40,818 nucleotides of DNA from Gallionellaceae bacterium (GTDB lineage Bacteria; Pseudomonadota; Gammaproteobacteria; Burkholderiales; Gallionellaceae). Of the stretch, positions 30,840-40,396 are shown in pieces. The stretch is from positions 1 to 40,818 of the forward strand of contig DAIDMQ010000004.1 of NCBI GenBank assembly GCA_027448945.1, written 5' to 3'. Each line of letters begins with the position of its first letter. Position 1 is the stretch's first letter. The notes below the pieces were generated by a model that saw nothing but the letters and a program-made list of their open reading frames with translations, ran no database searches and was not told the origin of the DNA. The position numbers and the translations under genes are program-made.

Positions 30840-32204
30840 TTACTTTTTAATTTTTACCGGACGTTTCCATCCATTGATCGTGATCTGTTTGCTACGCGAC
30901 AAAGTCAGCTCGCCATCAGGTGCATCTTTGGTGATGGTAGAGCCCGCACCTATCGTCGCACCCTTGCCCACGCGTACCGGCGCGACCAACTGTGTATCCG
31001 AACCGATGAACGCATCGTCTTCTATGATGGTGCGGAACTTGTTCGCGCCGTCATAGTTGCAGGTGATGGTGCCAGCGCCAATGTTGACGCGACTACCCAC
31101 GGTGCTGTCGCCTATATAGCTTAGATGGTTGGCCTTGCTACCCTTGCCGATTTCACTGTTTTTGATTTCGACGAAATTGCCGACATGCGCGTCGTCATGC
31201 AACTGACTGCCGGGTCGCAAACGTGCGTAAGGGCCGATATGACAATTGGCGCCGACTAGACTACTGTCGATATGGCTGTAAGCAGCAATCTGCGTGCCTT
31301 GGGCGATGGTCGCATTTCGAATCACGCTGTATGCACCGACGCGTACGTTGTCCGCCAGTTCGACTTTGCCTTCGAAGATGCAGCCCACATCGATCTCGAC
31401 ATCACGGCCACAACTTAACTGCCCGCGCACATCTATTCGCGCCGGATCGGCTAGCGTCACACCTTGAGACATCAAGCGTTGCGCTTCCACACTTTGCCAA
31501 GTGCGCTCTAGGGTCGCCAGTTGCGACTTGCTATTGATACCCTCGACTTCCCATGCGTGTGCAGGCTGCGCCGTATGCACCGCGACACCTTGTGCGACCG
31601 CCATCGCAACGATGTCGGTCAGGTAATACTCGCCTTGTGAATTGTTGTTTTTAAGGTTGGACAGCCAGCTGCGCAACATGGCAGTCGGTGCGAGCAAGAT
31701 ACCAGTGTTCACTTCTTGGATTTTGCGCTGTTCTGGCGTCGCATCCTTCTCCTCGATGATGCTCAACACCTTGCCGCTCGCGTCACGCACGATACGACCA
31801 TAGCCAGTAGGATTGGCGAGGTTTACCGTAAGAAACACCAGTCCTTCACCAGCGGCACGCATCTGTTGCAGTGTCGTTTGCTGTATTAGAGGGACATCAC
31901 CGTATAACACCATGGAAAGCGTATTGTCGGGCAAATGGGGCATCGCTTGTTGTACCGCATGACCGGTGCCGAGCTGCGGTTCTTGGATGACGAACTGTGC
32001 TTGGTATTGCGCCATTGCTTGCGGGACGATCTCGCCGCCATGACCATAGACCACGCAGATATTGCTTGCCTCCAGCGCCAGCGCACAATCCAGCACGTGT
32101 TGAACCATGGGCTTGCCCGCCAAGGCATGCAACACCTTGGGCTTGTTTGAATACATGCGTGTGCCTTTACCGGCAGCGAGGATGATGATGTTCAAAGCAC
32201 TCAT
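30840..32204 (-). CDS. glmU: Bifunctional GlcNAc-1-P uridyltransferase / GlcN-1-P acetyltransferase
   Basis: Performs the last two steps to UDP-GlcNAc. The 454-residue protein has the uridyltransferase N-terminus ([26 protein letters not shown]). The C-terminal left-handed beta helix has hexapeptide repeats, with [15 protein letters not shown] carrying the acetyltransferase active site. Length is normal. With glmS it forms a two-gene unit for cell-wall precursor supply. Confidence 0.98.
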   Translation of the reverse strand: MSALNIIILAAGKGTRMYSNKPKVLHALAGKPMVQHVLDCALALEASNICVVYGHGGEIVPQAMAQYQAQFVIQEPQLGTGHAVQQAMPHLPDNTLSMVLYGDVPLIQQTTLQQMRAAGEGLVFLTVNLANPTGYGRIVRDASGKVLSIIEEKDATPEQRKIQEVNTGILLAPTAMLRSWLSNLKNNNSQGEYYLTDIVAMAVAQGVAVHTAQPAHAWEVEGINSKSQLATLERTWQSVEAQRLMSQGVTLADPARIDVRGQLSCGRDVEIDVGCIFEGKVELADNVRVGAYSVIRNATIAQGTQIAAYSHIDSSLVGANCHIGPYARLRPGSQLHDDAHVGNFVEIKNSEIGKGSKANHLSYIGDSTVGSRVNIGAGTITCNYDGANKFRTIIEDDAFIGSDTQLVAPVRVGKGATIGAGSTITKDAPDGELTLSRSKQITINGWKRPVKIKK

Positions 32205-32250
32205 AGCTAGGTCACTTATGTAACGATGCGTAAGGGGGATACAACTAGGT

Positions 32251-32592
32251 TTAGGCCTTCTTGACGAATTCGGTTTTCAGCTGCATCGCACCTATGCCGT
32301 CGATCTTGCAGTCGATATCGTGGTCGCCGTCAATCAGGCGGATGTTCTTGGCCTTGGTGCCCACTTTTACAACAGAGGAAGAGCCTTTGATTTTCAGATC
32401 CTTGATGACCGTTACCGAGTCACCATCCACCAAGACATTACCGAAGGCATCTTTGTACACGCGAGCTTGCTCTTTACTTTCGCCTGCCGCTTGAATAGGC
32501 CATTCGTGTGCACATTCTGGACAGACGTAATTGCTACCGTCCTCGTAGGTGAATTCGGAACTGCACTGCGGGCATTTGGGTAAGTTGCTCAT
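32251..32592 (-). CDS. yjdM: PhnA/YjdM family zinc-ribbon protein
   Basis: A 113-residue cytoplasmic protein with an N-terminal zinc ribbon (CPQC and CPEC knuckles). The conserved C-terminal PhnA domain reads [23 protein letters not shown] and ends EFVKKA. The family was once linked to phosphonate use, but the true role is uncertain. It lies alone between glmU and the riboswitch gene, on the same strand. Confidence 0.93.
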   Translation of the reverse strand: MSNLPKCPQCSSEFTYEDGSNYVCPECAHEWPIQAAGESKEQARVYKDAFGNVLVDGDSVTVIKDLKIKGSSSVVKVGTKAKNIRLIDGDHDIDCKIDGIGAMQLKTEFVKKA

Positions 32593-32700
32593 GTAAGACT
32601 CTCTAAGGTTGGTATAGCGCCATAGAGCTTGTTAGCTATGGCATAAGTGCTGATTTTACCTGCTCACCTAGAAACTTACATGCCATTCTGACTGACCAAA

Positions 32701-32736
32701 AAGAAAAAAGCGGAGCCAGTTGTCTGGACATCCGCT
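32701..32736 (-). terminator. Intrinsic terminator of the riboswitch-controlled gene
   Basis: On the minus strand AGCGGA (32736-32731) pairs with TCCGCT (32714-32709). An inner TCCAG/CTGG extension is present, and the U tract comes from the A run at 32704-32709. It lies just after the stop of the gene ending at 32764. Confidence 0.85.
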
Positions 32737-32763
32737 CAAGGGGAGGAAAACGGTGGTAGAAAC

Positions 32764-33336
32764 TTAGAAATCCATCACATATTGAAAGCGCGCTGTAACA
32801 GCTGCATTGTTGCTGGACTTGATGTTCAGGCGGTAATCAATATTAGATTCCAAACGAGTGTTCTTGCTCAAAGGTGCTACATAAGCGAACTGCATATTTG
32901 CCTTACCAGCAGACAACATAGATAAGACTTGCATCAGCTTTGTAGAAGTAGCGCTCAATGGGCTGCTAGAAAAAGTGCTTACAGCAGACAAAAGATTGTT
33001 GATCGCACGAGTGGGAGTATTAATGCTAAATGCTGAGTGGTCGTGAGCCATCAAGCTATTGTTTGTTTCACCTTGGACGACACGGCTATCAACACGAACG
33101 ATGCGATTACGAAACTCGCGGTTGCTAGTGCCTGCGAAGTCAGCTTCAGGAGCAGGAGCGACTTCAGTACTTACAACATTGTTTTTAGCCACGATCTTGA
33201 AAACTACGGAAGCAACACGGTCTGTAACACCAGGGTGTGCACCTACATCAGTCACATCGCCGAAAGCTTGAGCAAAAGCGCGTGAAGTTGCGAGGGTAAG
33301 AGCGATAGCCAGTATGTTACGTATAAGTACAAGCAT
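32764..33336 (-). CDS. Exported, probably outer-membrane protein under c-di-GMP riboswitch
   Basis: A 190-residue protein of no family I recognise. It has a signal peptide (about 1-22, ending SRAFA) and a Ser/Thr/Asn/Ala-rich body. The last residues RFQYVMDF end in Phe with hydrophobic residues at -3, -5 and -7, the pattern that Bam-inserted beta-barrel proteins show. A surface or outer-membrane location is therefore inferred. It stands alone between a c-di-GMP riboswitch and its own terminator. The Shine-Dalgarno GGAGG lies four bases before the ATG and can pair with CCTC just upstream, giving a possible translation switch. Confidence 0.8.
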   Translation of the reverse strand: MLVLIRNILAIALTLATSRAFAQAFGDVTDVGAHPGVTDRVASVVFKIVAKNNVVSTEVAPAPEADFAGTSNREFRNRIVRVDSRVVQGETNNSLMAHDHSAFSINTPTRAINNLLSAVSTFSSSPLSATSTKLMQVLSMLSAGKANMQFAYVAPLSKNTRLESNIDYRLNIKSSNNAAVTARFQYVMDF

Positions 33337-33355
33337 GATGCCTCCGTTGAGGTTT

Positions 33356-33433
33356 CATGGCAGCTCCGCTATCTTTCCGGTTGGTGAAGATCGGTGGCTT
33401 TGCGTCACCCGATTTCTCGAGTTTTGCCCCATG
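33356..33433 (-). promoter_or_regulatory. Class I c-di-GMP riboswitch (GEMM-I)
   Basis: Transcribed on the minus strand. It shows GGGGCAAAAC, a 6-bp stem ACUCGA/UCGGGU capped by a GAAA tetraloop, then GACGCAAAGCC exactly as in the Vibrio Vc2 aptamer. The second helix ends GGAAAGAUAGCGGAGCUGCC, and CAUGG/CCAUG closes P1. All consensus blocks of the GEMM-I motif are in order with proper spacing. The start codon of the controlled gene is 20 bases downstream, with a CCTC/GAGG hairpin that could mask the ribosome binding site. Confidence 0.92.
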
Positions 33434-33692
33434 TCTGTGGTACGCACTTTAGCGAAGATGGGCGAAATCTCGAAGGTAATCGGTCGGTTCTGGCCGATGG
33501 ACGGTAAGCGGTAGTAAAGCTGGAACGAACGGTACGAAATTTAGAATGAGCGGTTTGATGGGATGGTTGGTTTACTCTTAACGACCTTTAGGAAAGTTAA
33601 GAATTCATCGGAAAATATTTTTGGTAGTGGTAAGCGATATTCTCAAAACCCTGCTTCTCCCAGAAGGATTATCCCTAAGTGGTAGAAAGGGC
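33434..33692. other. Leader and spacer between ubiE and the riboswitch
   Basis: Part of a 356-base gap without a gene. It should contain the minus-strand promoter of the riboswitch transcript and the end of the ubiE transcript. A small CTTCT/AGAAG hairpin with a short T run (minus strand, near 33640-33670) could be a weak ubiE terminator. No clear promoter boxes were recognised. Confidence 0.45.
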
Positions 33693-34430
33693 CTAGAGCT
33701 TGTAACCTCGGTGTACTGCGACGATCCCACCTGTAAGATTGAAGTACTCAACGCGTTCCAGACCGGCATCTTCCATCATCGTCTTCAGTTCTTCTTGACC
33801 GGGATGCATGCGTATCGACTCAGCTAGATAGCGATAACTATCAGCATCACCAGCAATCATCTGGCCCATCTTGGGTAGCAGCTTGAAGGAATAAAAGTCG
33901 TAAGCCTTTTCCAGTGGCTTGGCCACTTTGGAGAATTCCAGCACGATGACGCGACCACCCGGCTTGAGCACCCGCTTCATTTCACGCAATGCATCTTCCT
34001 TGTGAGTAACGTTGCGCAAGCCAAAGGCGATACTGACGCAATCGAAGTAATTGTCAGGGAAAGGTAGATGCTCTGCATCGCATTGAGTGGTCGGTGTGGA
34101 GATGCCCTCGTCCAACAAACGGTCGCGGCCTACGCGCAACATGGCATTGTTGATGTCGGTGAGCACAACTTGCCCGCTGCTACCGACGGCTTTCAAGAAC
34201 AAGCGCGACAAGTCTGCCGAGCCGCCAGCCACATCTAACACTTTCTGACCTGTGCGCACACCGCTGACGCTGATTGCATAGCGCTTCCAGATGCGATGCA
34301 GACCCGCAGACATCAAGTCGTTCATCACGTCATATTTGCTAGCGACCGAGGTGAAAACACCCGCAACCTTTTTGGCTTTCTCGGTTTCGTCTACGGTCTC
34401 GAAACCGAAGTGGGTAGTCTTATTCGTCAT
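33693..34430 (-). CDS. ubiE: Ubiquinone/menaquinone C-methyltransferase UbiE
   Basis: SAM-dependent methyltransferase of quinone biosynthesis. The 245-residue protein begins [22 protein letters not shown] and has the SAM motif [29 protein letters not shown], and the UbiE signature [25 protein letters not shown]. The ATG at 34430 is chosen because GGAGG lies five bases upstream; the frame is open further left. It overlaps the end of the DUF971 gene by 11 bases. ubiJ and ubiB are at 24-26 kb. Confidence 0.97.
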   Translation of the reverse strand: MTNKTTHFGFETVDETEKAKKVAGVFTSVASKYDVMNDLMSAGLHRIWKRYAISVSGVRTGQKVLDVAGGSADLSRLFLKAVGSSGQVVLTDINNAMLRVGRDRLLDEGISTPTTQCDAEHLPFPDNYFDCVSIAFGLRNVTHKEDALREMKRVLKPGGRVIVLEFSKVAKPLEKAYDFYSFKLLPKMGQMIAGDADSYRYLAESIRMHPGQEELKTMMEDAGLERVEYFNLTGGIVAVHRGYKL

Positions 34431-34800
34431 GTTTGCCTCCGCCATGCATAAAGGGTTCACGGCTTTCATTTGCCAGCTCAAGTTGGTGCAAGTAATCCTG
34501 CCAGATTGCAGATTGGTTCTTACCCAGATTGTTCAGGTAGTCCCAGGTGAACAGTCCGCTGTCGTGCCCGTCATCGAAGGTGATCTTCATCGCATAGCTG
34601 CCGACAGGTTCAACACCCGACACAAGCACATGCTTCTTGCCAACTTGCAACACTTCCTGACCGGGGCCGTGACCGCGAACCTCAGCCGAGGGAGAGTTCA
34701 CCCGCAGGTATTCATACGGAAAGCGATAACGTGCGCCATCATCGAAAGCGATCTCTAACTCATGGGACTTCTGATGCAGTGTGATCTCGGTAGGGGTCAT
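34420..34800 (-). CDS. DUF971 family protein
   Basis: A 126-residue protein of the DUF971 family, which resembles the N-terminal domain of gamma-butyrobetaine hydroxylases. It begins [22 protein letters not shown], then [20 protein letters not shown] and [12 protein letters not shown]. Function is unknown; placement directly before ubiE is common in betaproteobacteria. The start at 34800 is taken from family length. The frame is open to 34866, but there it has only a TTG and an ATG without ribosome binding sites. Confidence 0.88.
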   Translation of the reverse strand: MTPTEITLHQKSHELEIAFDDGARYRFPYEYLRVNSPSAEVRGHGPGQEVLQVGKKHVLVSGVEPVGSYAMKITFDDGHDSGLFTWDYLNNLGKNQSAIWQDYLHQLELANESREPFMHGGGKHDE

Positions 34801-34922
34801 GCTGTGGGCTGGCACTTGATACGTTATTAGGGGGCGCATTATCGCAAGGCTGGCGGTAATCTCCAAATGCAGGCAGAGATTTAGGTGATGGTCGAACTTA
34901 GGCGACCGTCAAAATGCTGGTT

Positions 34923-36015
<1,093 letters not shown>

Positions 36016-36043
36016 TCAAATGATGGCGTGGATATTAACCGAA

Positions 36044-36388
36044 TCAAGCGCCGAAAGCATTCTTAAGCCATTGCGGTTGGGTATCTGAGATTTCTACCAG
36101 TAACAGCGCATCGAAACGGCAAGGCGGTATGCGCTTCAATGTGGCTAGGTAATGCTGTGCGGTCTTGATGAGGCGTTGTTGCTTGTGCTGGTCGATGCTG
36201 GCGGCGGCACCACCGTAGTCTTTGTTGCTGCGCAATCTCACCTCGACGAACACCAGCGTATCGCCATGCTGCATGATCAAGTCGATTTCGCCGGCACGAC
36301 AGCGATAGTTTTGGCTAATTAGCTGCAGGCCCTGTTGCTGCAAGTAGCGTGCAGCCCGTTGTTCGGCCAGCACACCCTTGTTTGTCAT
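36044..36388 (-). CDS. yraN: YraN family (UPF0102) predicted nuclease
   Basis: A 114-residue protein with the endonuclease-like fold of the UPF0102 family. The conserved block is CRAGEIDLIMQHGDTLVFVEVR (here GEIDLI and VFVEVR), the acidic and basic residues of a PD-(D/E)xK-type active site. The role is uncertain; an association with recombination or repair has been proposed. The start overlaps the lpoA stop by four bases. Confidence 0.93.
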   Translation of the reverse strand: MTNKGVLAEQRAARYLQQQGLQLISQNYRCRAGEIDLIMQHGDTLVFVEVRLRSNKDYGGAAASIDQHKQQRLIKTAQHYLATLKRIPPCRFDALLLVEISDTQPQWLKNAFGA

Positions 36389-37665
36389 GGTTTGGGCTTG
36401 TACTGGTCGGGGAACATCTGGATGGCCGGCTCTATCACCGTCTCAGTCGAAACGGCATGGCCCTGGGTAAACACGCCCGCTACGGCGGTGCGCTGCAGAG
36501 TGTGGCCTTTAAGCTCGATCTTGCCCACCACACCGTTCATAGGAAGGTTGTTTTGCAGGTTATGTTTAAGCATCAGTTGGACAAGGCGGTAAGAATCGAT
36601 GCCCAATGCGTACAGTCTTTCCTGTACCGCTGTCAGCGGGGTATTGGAATGTGGATAGGCGAGCACCGCAGGATGATCTGGTTGCAACAACCAAGGCATA
36701 TCGACGAATCGTATACCGTTAAGATCATAGTTGATCAGGTTCTCGTCATTGCCCGGGAACACTTGCGAAGTCGCAAAAGTGGGTAACTTGTTGGGGAGAT
36801 AAGGACGTACCTTACGCGCTGTATCCACGCCGGTAGCCATGAAGACCATGGTATCGGGCACGACAAGGTATTCGGGAATCATAGGGTCGCCGGGATCGGT
36901 CTCAGTCTTGGGTTTGAAGTCGGGGTTGTGACGGGTGAACAGACCTTTAAAGACGCTGGAGTCGCCGTTAAAATCGATCTCGCGGTCTATGCTCAAGCCC
37001 AAGCTGCTCCATGTTTCCTCGAAAGCGAGCTGTAACCGTTTGGAAATGGGCGAACCATTGGAAATAACGGTAGCGTGGTGATAGCCCATGTTGGCGGCGA
37101 GCGTCGCAACTGTGCGTGCCTCATCGTCGGCAGACAGGCCAAAAAAATACAATTGATCGGCGGTGGGCACATCGGCATTGTTCAGCGCGAGGGTCGGTAC
37201 GGGAAAATTTTTCTCCAAAGCAAGCGAGGCGACACCATCGCGGGTAAGGGGGCCGATCACGGCGACGGCGCCGCTGGACACCGCATTGCGATAAGCTGCA
37301 ACCACGTTGCTGTTATCTTCCGTCTTGTTGTAAAAACGCACCGGCAGACTATCGGGATTCAAGCTGGCAGCTGCCATGAAACCATCTCGCACTGCACGTG
37401 CGGCATCGCCATAGTTTTTGTCCTCCAAGGGCAGCAATAAAGCCAAGTGCGGCTGTGCGTCGGGATTCATCAAAATAGGTTCTATCACCAACGGCGGCTC
37501 GGTTTCTATCGCCTGGGTGATGACGGGTTCGGCCGGTACCAGCGGCACTTCTATAGGGGAGGGTGTAGCTATTGTCGCAGGCGCAGCGGGTTGCGCAGAC
37601 GGAGGCACACTGCTACAAGCGTATAGTGCGAACAAATTTATCAGCAAGAGGATTACACGTTGCAT
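36385..37665 (-). CDS. lpoA: Penicillin-binding protein activator LpoA-like lipoprotein
   Basis: A 426-residue outer-membrane lipoprotein; E. coli LpoA stimulates PBP1A. It has a signal with lipobox LYAC (Cys17), a Pro/Ala-rich linker, then a periplasmic-binding-protein-like domain (HLALLLPLEDKNYGDAARAVRDGFMAA, AVIGPLTRDGVASLA, FFGLSADDEARTVA). It is shorter than E. coli LpoA because the N-terminal TPR domain is absent, as in many betaproteobacteria. The ATG at 37665 overlaps the rsmI start on the other strand by six bases. Confidence 0.9.
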   Translation of the reverse strand: MQRVILLLINLFALYACSSVPPSAQPAAPATIATPSPIEVPLVPAEPVITQAIETEPPLVIEPILMNPDAQPHLALLLPLEDKNYGDAARAVRDGFMAAASLNPDSLPVRFYNKTEDNSNVVAAYRNAVSSGAVAVIGPLTRDGVASLALEKNFPVPTLALNNADVPTADQLYFFGLSADDEARTVATLAANMGYHHATVISNGSPISKRLQLAFEETWSSLGLSIDREIDFNGDSSVFKGLFTRHNPDFKPKTETDPGDPMIPEYLVVPDTMVFMATGVDTARKVRPYLPNKLPTFATSQVFPGNDENLINYDLNGIRFVDMPWLLQPDHPAVLAYPHSNTPLTAVQERLYALGIDSYRLVQLMLKHNLQNNLPMNGVVGKIELKGHTLQRTAVAGVFTQGHAVSTETVIEPAIQMFPDQYKPKP

Positions 37666-38523
37666 AACGAACACCCGCAAAAATTAGAACCGGCATTATA
37701 TGTAGTTGCCACGCCTATAGGAAATCTGCGCGACATTACCCTGCGTGCCATGGAGGTATTGGTGCAAGCAGATGTAGTCGCCGCCGAAGATACCCGTAAC
37801 ACCGCGCACCTTTTGAGTCATCACGCGATACGAGCCAAACAGTTGGTTGCAGTCCACCAGCACAATGAGCGCGGCGCAGCCGACAAGATCATCACTCAGA
37901 TACAGTCCGGCATGAGCGTGGCCTTCGTTAGCGATGCGGGTACACCCGCCGTGAGTGACCCCGGTGCCTTGTTGGTTCAGGCGGTATTGGCGGCTGGCTT
38001 GCGTGTCATTCCCATTCCGGGTGCGAGCGCGGCAATCGCCGCCCTATCGGCTGCGGGATTAAACGACCCGCATTTTCTGTTCTACGGATTTTTACCCAAC
38101 AAATCAGCCGCGCGTCGCGCGACCCTGCAGACCTTGCAGGAACACCCCTACACCTTGGTGTTTTATGAGGCACCGCATCGCATCGTCGAATGTGTGCAAG
38201 ACCTTTGCGCAGTATTGGGTGCGGATAGACGCATCGTATTGGCGCGCGAGATCACCAAATTGTTCGAGACCATACATGCCTGCACACTGGGCGAAGCAGA
38301 AACTTGGTTGCTGTCCGACAGCAACCAGCAACGCGGCGAATTCGTAGTGCTGGTTTCCGCTGCCATGCCGCAACAGGGACTGTCATTGGAGACACAGCGC
38401 ATCTTGAAATTGTTGCTGGCTGAACTGCCACTCAAGCAGGCCGTGCAACTCGCCACCCAGATCAGCGGCGCGGGACGTAACGAACTTTATCCATTGGCGC
38501 TACAACTAAAGGGCGAGCCCTGA
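37660..38523 (+). CDS. rsmI: 16S rRNA (cytidine1402-2'-O)-methyltransferase
   Basis: Methylates the ribose of C1402 in 16S rRNA. The 287-residue protein carries YVVATPIGNLRDITLRAMEVL, VAAEDTRNTAHLL, AFVSDAGTPAVSDPGALLV and IPIPGASAAIAALSAAGL, all signatures of the RsmI tetrapyrrole-methylase-like fold. No ATG or GTG fits; a TTG at 37660 preceded by AGAGGA eight bases upstream is the start. This places the first codons inside the first codons of the divergent lpoA. Confidence 0.96.
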   Translation: MHNEHPQKLEPALYVVATPIGNLRDITLRAMEVLVQADVVAAEDTRNTAHLLSHHAIRAKQLVAVHQHNERGAADKIITQIQSGMSVAFVSDAGTPAVSDPGALLVQAVLAAGLRVIPIPGASAAIAALSAAGLNDPHFLFYGFLPNKSAARRATLQTLQEHPYTLVFYEAPHRIVECVQDLCAVLGADRRIVLAREITKLFETIHACTLGEAETWLLSDSNQQRGEFVVLVSAAMPQQGLSLETQRILKLLLAELPLKQAVQLATQISGAGRNELYPLALQLKGEP

Positions 38524-38526
38524 GTC

Positions 38527-39516
38527 ATGCGCGGGATGGCACGATTATTCTTACTGCTAATGTGCTGCGGGACACAGGCTGCATGGGCGCAAGCCGACAA
38601 CGTGGCACCCCCCGCAGAGACGACTGGCGTGGAAGCCGAAGCAGATGAGCAATTGGATTTCCTCGACCCGACCCGCAACTACCTCTCTACAGAGTTCGTC
38701 GATATGGTGAAAGGTATAGATCGCTTCTTCGGCGACGAGCGCAACTTTCAGGAAAGCAATGACAGCGTATTGCAGCTTGATATCACACGGGCGACAGGCT
38801 ACGGCGGAAACCGCCAAATCGTCCTGGACGGCCGCGCCAATGTGCACCTGCCCAACACCGAAAACAAACTACACCTGCTGATAGAGAGCAACCCGGACCG
38901 AAACCTTACCAGCACACCAGCCAGCAAACCGCTGCCCGTCGTGTCGCAGGTTGACACGCCAAATAGCTTCGCCGCCGCGCTGCGCTACATTCCCTTCCAA
39001 TTAAACCGCTGGCAGTTCAGCACGGATGGCGGGATTAAATTTCAGGGATTGAACTCGCACTTGTTCGCCCGTAGCCGCGCGACATACACCGCCAACTACG
39101 AACAGTGGCAACTCAAATTCCTCTCCAGCCCATTCTGGTTCAACAACTTGGGTTTAGGATTCGCAAATCAATACGACATCGACCGCGCTATCAGTGAGCC
39201 ATTGCTATTCCGTTCCAGTAGCAATGCAACTTGGTACCACGACAGACAGAACACCGAATTGAGCCAGAGCTTCTTATTGTTTCAAACCCTGGATGAACGT
39301 AGCGCCCTGTTGTATCAGGCTACCGCAATCGGGGCCAGCCGCCCGGCCTTCCACAGTATCGACTACATCTTGTCGACCTCATATCGCTACCGGCTACACC
39401 AAAAATGGATGTATCTCGACATCAGCCCGCAGATGCATTACCCGCAAGCCCGCGCGTACCGCCCCAGCTACGCAATGATGATACGACTGGAGATACTGTT
39501 CGGGGGAGACAAGTAA
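38527..39516 (+). CDS. Exported outer-membrane-type protein of unknown function
   Basis: A 329-residue protein with a signal peptide (about 1-22, ending AAWAQ), a short acidic linker, and then alternating strands rich in aromatic residues. Examples are FSTDGGIKFQGLNSHLF, QWQLKFLSSPFWFNNLGLGF and YRYRLHQKWMYLDISPQMHY, suggesting an outer-membrane beta barrel. I do not recognise a named family. It begins three bases after rsmI and probably shares its transcript. A strong hairpin begins at its stop codon. Confidence 0.82.
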   Translation: MRGMARLFLLLMCCGTQAAWAQADNVAPPAETTGVEAEADEQLDFLDPTRNYLSTEFVDMVKGIDRFFGDERNFQESNDSVLQLDITRATGYGGNRQIVLDGRANVHLPNTENKLHLLIESNPDRNLTSTPASKPLPVVSQVDTPNSFAAALRYIPFQLNRWQFSTDGGIKFQGLNSHLFARSRATYTANYEQWQLKFLSSPFWFNNLGLGFANQYDIDRAISEPLLFRSSSNATWYHDRQNTELSQSFLLFQTLDERSALLYQATAIGASRPAFHSIDYILSTSYRYRLHQKWMYLDISPQMHYPQARAYRPSYAMMIRLEILFGGDK

Positions 39517-39545
39517 CTGCATCTGCGACACATCGCAGATGCAGT
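39516..39545. other. 13-bp perfect hairpin after the barrel gene
   Basis: ACTGCATCTGCGA and TCGCAGATGCAGT pair perfectly around CACA, beginning on the last base of the TAA stop. No T tract follows, so it is a stable 3' hairpin or repeat rather than a classical terminator. Confidence 0.8.
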
Positions 39546-39550
39546 AGGGA

Positions 39551-39587
39551 GTTTCAATCCTCGCCCCCCCGTGAGGGAGGGCGCTAC
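39551..39587 (-). CRISPR. Isolated type I-like CRISPR repeat
   Basis: On the minus strand this 37-base unit begins GTAGCGCCCTCCC, has a GC-rich inverted core (GCCCTCCC/GGGGGGGC) and ends GAGGATTGAAAC. The ATTGAAAC end and the strong internal hairpin are those of type I (I-C-like) repeats. No second copy is found nearby, so it is an orphan. It lies downstream, in the same orientation, of the cas4 remnant, as an array would follow cas4-cas1-cas2. Confidence 0.75.
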
Positions 39588-39717
39588 TAATGTCTGGCTG
39601 CAGGGAGACGGTGCGAAGTGTGGTGATAAATCGCACCTGGTGTGATGGTGGTGCTGAACATTTTTTCCAAGCATATTGTCTGTGCGGCAAGTTGAAATCG
39701 TTATGCGCCTGCGGGCC
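39588..39717. other. Non-coding stretch between orphan repeat and cas4 remnant
   Basis: Where cas1, cas2 and a leader would be expected there are only 130 bases with no recognisable protein remnant in any frame. The frame of the cas4 remnant stays open through it but no longer resembles Cas4. Confidence 0.5.
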
Positions 39718-39846
39718 CTTTCTGCTGCGCATGGTGTGGACGTTTTCATTGAAAGCTTGTGCCAGATGAATCAGCGCGCACTGGCGCGGGCAATAGCTCC
39801 AGTGCTGGGGAGCAGAGAACATGATAGGGTCGTCTGTTTCGTTCAT
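39718..39846 (-). pseudogene. cas4: cas4 5' remnant
   Basis: The first 43 codons from the ATG at 39846 read as the Cas4 N-terminus. Key residues are FSAPQHWSYCPRQCALIHL and AQAFNENVHT, including the first iron-sulfur cysteine in CPRQC. After HTMRS the sequence stops matching Cas4; the nuclease motifs and the C-terminal cysteines are absent. Cas4 trims prespacers with Cas1-Cas2 in several type I systems. Upstream, where cas7 would be in type I-C loci, the toxin-antitoxin genes lie instead. It is therefore a deletion remnant. Confidence 0.82.
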
Positions 39847-39895
39847 GGCGACAGTGCTTTATTTGCGCATATTCATCACGTTAACTGAGGGCATT

Positions 39896-40144
39896 ATGGG
39901 CGCCATGCTGGAGGAACTGGAAAATCAGTCGCTGCAACTTACGCCGAAAGAGCGGGGCGAATTGATTCATCGCTTGATCGTTAGCCTTGAAGGTGATTCA
40001 GAAGATACGCCGGAAGCTATTGCCAAAGCATGGGATGAAGAGATTGCGCGGCGCGTGGAGGACATGGATGCCGGTCGGACGAAATGGATTCCCGCTGATG
40101 AGGTTTTAGCACGCCTAGATGCGCTTATCAAAAACACCCGCTGA
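39896..40144 (+). CDS. Antitoxin of addiction-module component family
   Basis: An 82-residue acidic protein matching the addiction-module component family (TIGR02574 type). It has a helical start MLEELENQSLQLTPKERGEL and the pattern LIVSLEGDSED..AWDEEIARRVEDMDAG..WIPADEVLARL. Such proteins neutralise an adjacent RelE/ParE toxin. The ATG at 39896 has GAGG six bases before it. The toxin gene starts three bases after the stop. Confidence 0.88.
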   Translation: MGAMLEELENQSLQLTPKERGELIHRLIVSLEGDSEDTPEAIAKAWDEEIARRVEDMDAGRTKWIPADEVLARLDALIKNTR

Positions 40145-40147
40145 ACG

Positions 40148-40396
40148 ATGCGCACCTTGTTCAACGAGAAAGCGCAGTTAGAAGTCGGGGAGACAACCCG
40201 TTGGTATCGGGACAACGGAGGAATAGTACCCTCACGCGCGTTTGTCCAAGAGTTGCGACGTGTCGCCCAACTGGCCGCTGAATATCCCACGGGCGGCGGA
40301 GCGGTCATGCTCGAACATTTGCGACAGCGATTGCCAAAGCAACACCAGATCGTTTTCGTCGAAGCCGGTTTGTTTTGCGCGCCATGGCAACGATAG
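40148..40396 (+). CDS. RelE/ParE-type toxin, 3' end probably frameshifted
   Basis: The product reads 82 residues, with MRTLFNEKAQLEVGETTRWY and FVQELRRVAQLAAEYPTGG typical of the RelE/ParE partner of this antitoxin family, then IVFVEAG. From there the frame ends FCAPWQR, unlike the family. The overlapping frame to 40427 continues FARHGNDRGELKEPSFC, which looks more like the usual C-terminal strand. A one-base shift in the T-rich stretch GGTTTGTTTTG (about 40367-40377) would restore a full-length toxin. Toxins of this fold cleave mRNA on the ribosome or inhibit gyrase. Confidence 0.75.
   Translation: MRTLFNEKAQLEVGETTRWYRDNGGIVPSRAFVQELRRVAQLAAEYPTGGGAVMLEHLRQRLPKQHQIVFVEAGLFCAPWQR

Noticed and set aside
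34801..34866. Longer N-terminus for the DUF971 protein
   Set aside because: The upstream extension starts with TTG or an ATG lacking a ribosome binding site and adds residues not seen in the family.
39676..39888. 70-codon plus-strand open frame between the barrel gene and the antitoxin
   Set aside because: It is antisense to the cas4 remnant, has no ribosome binding site and no protein character.
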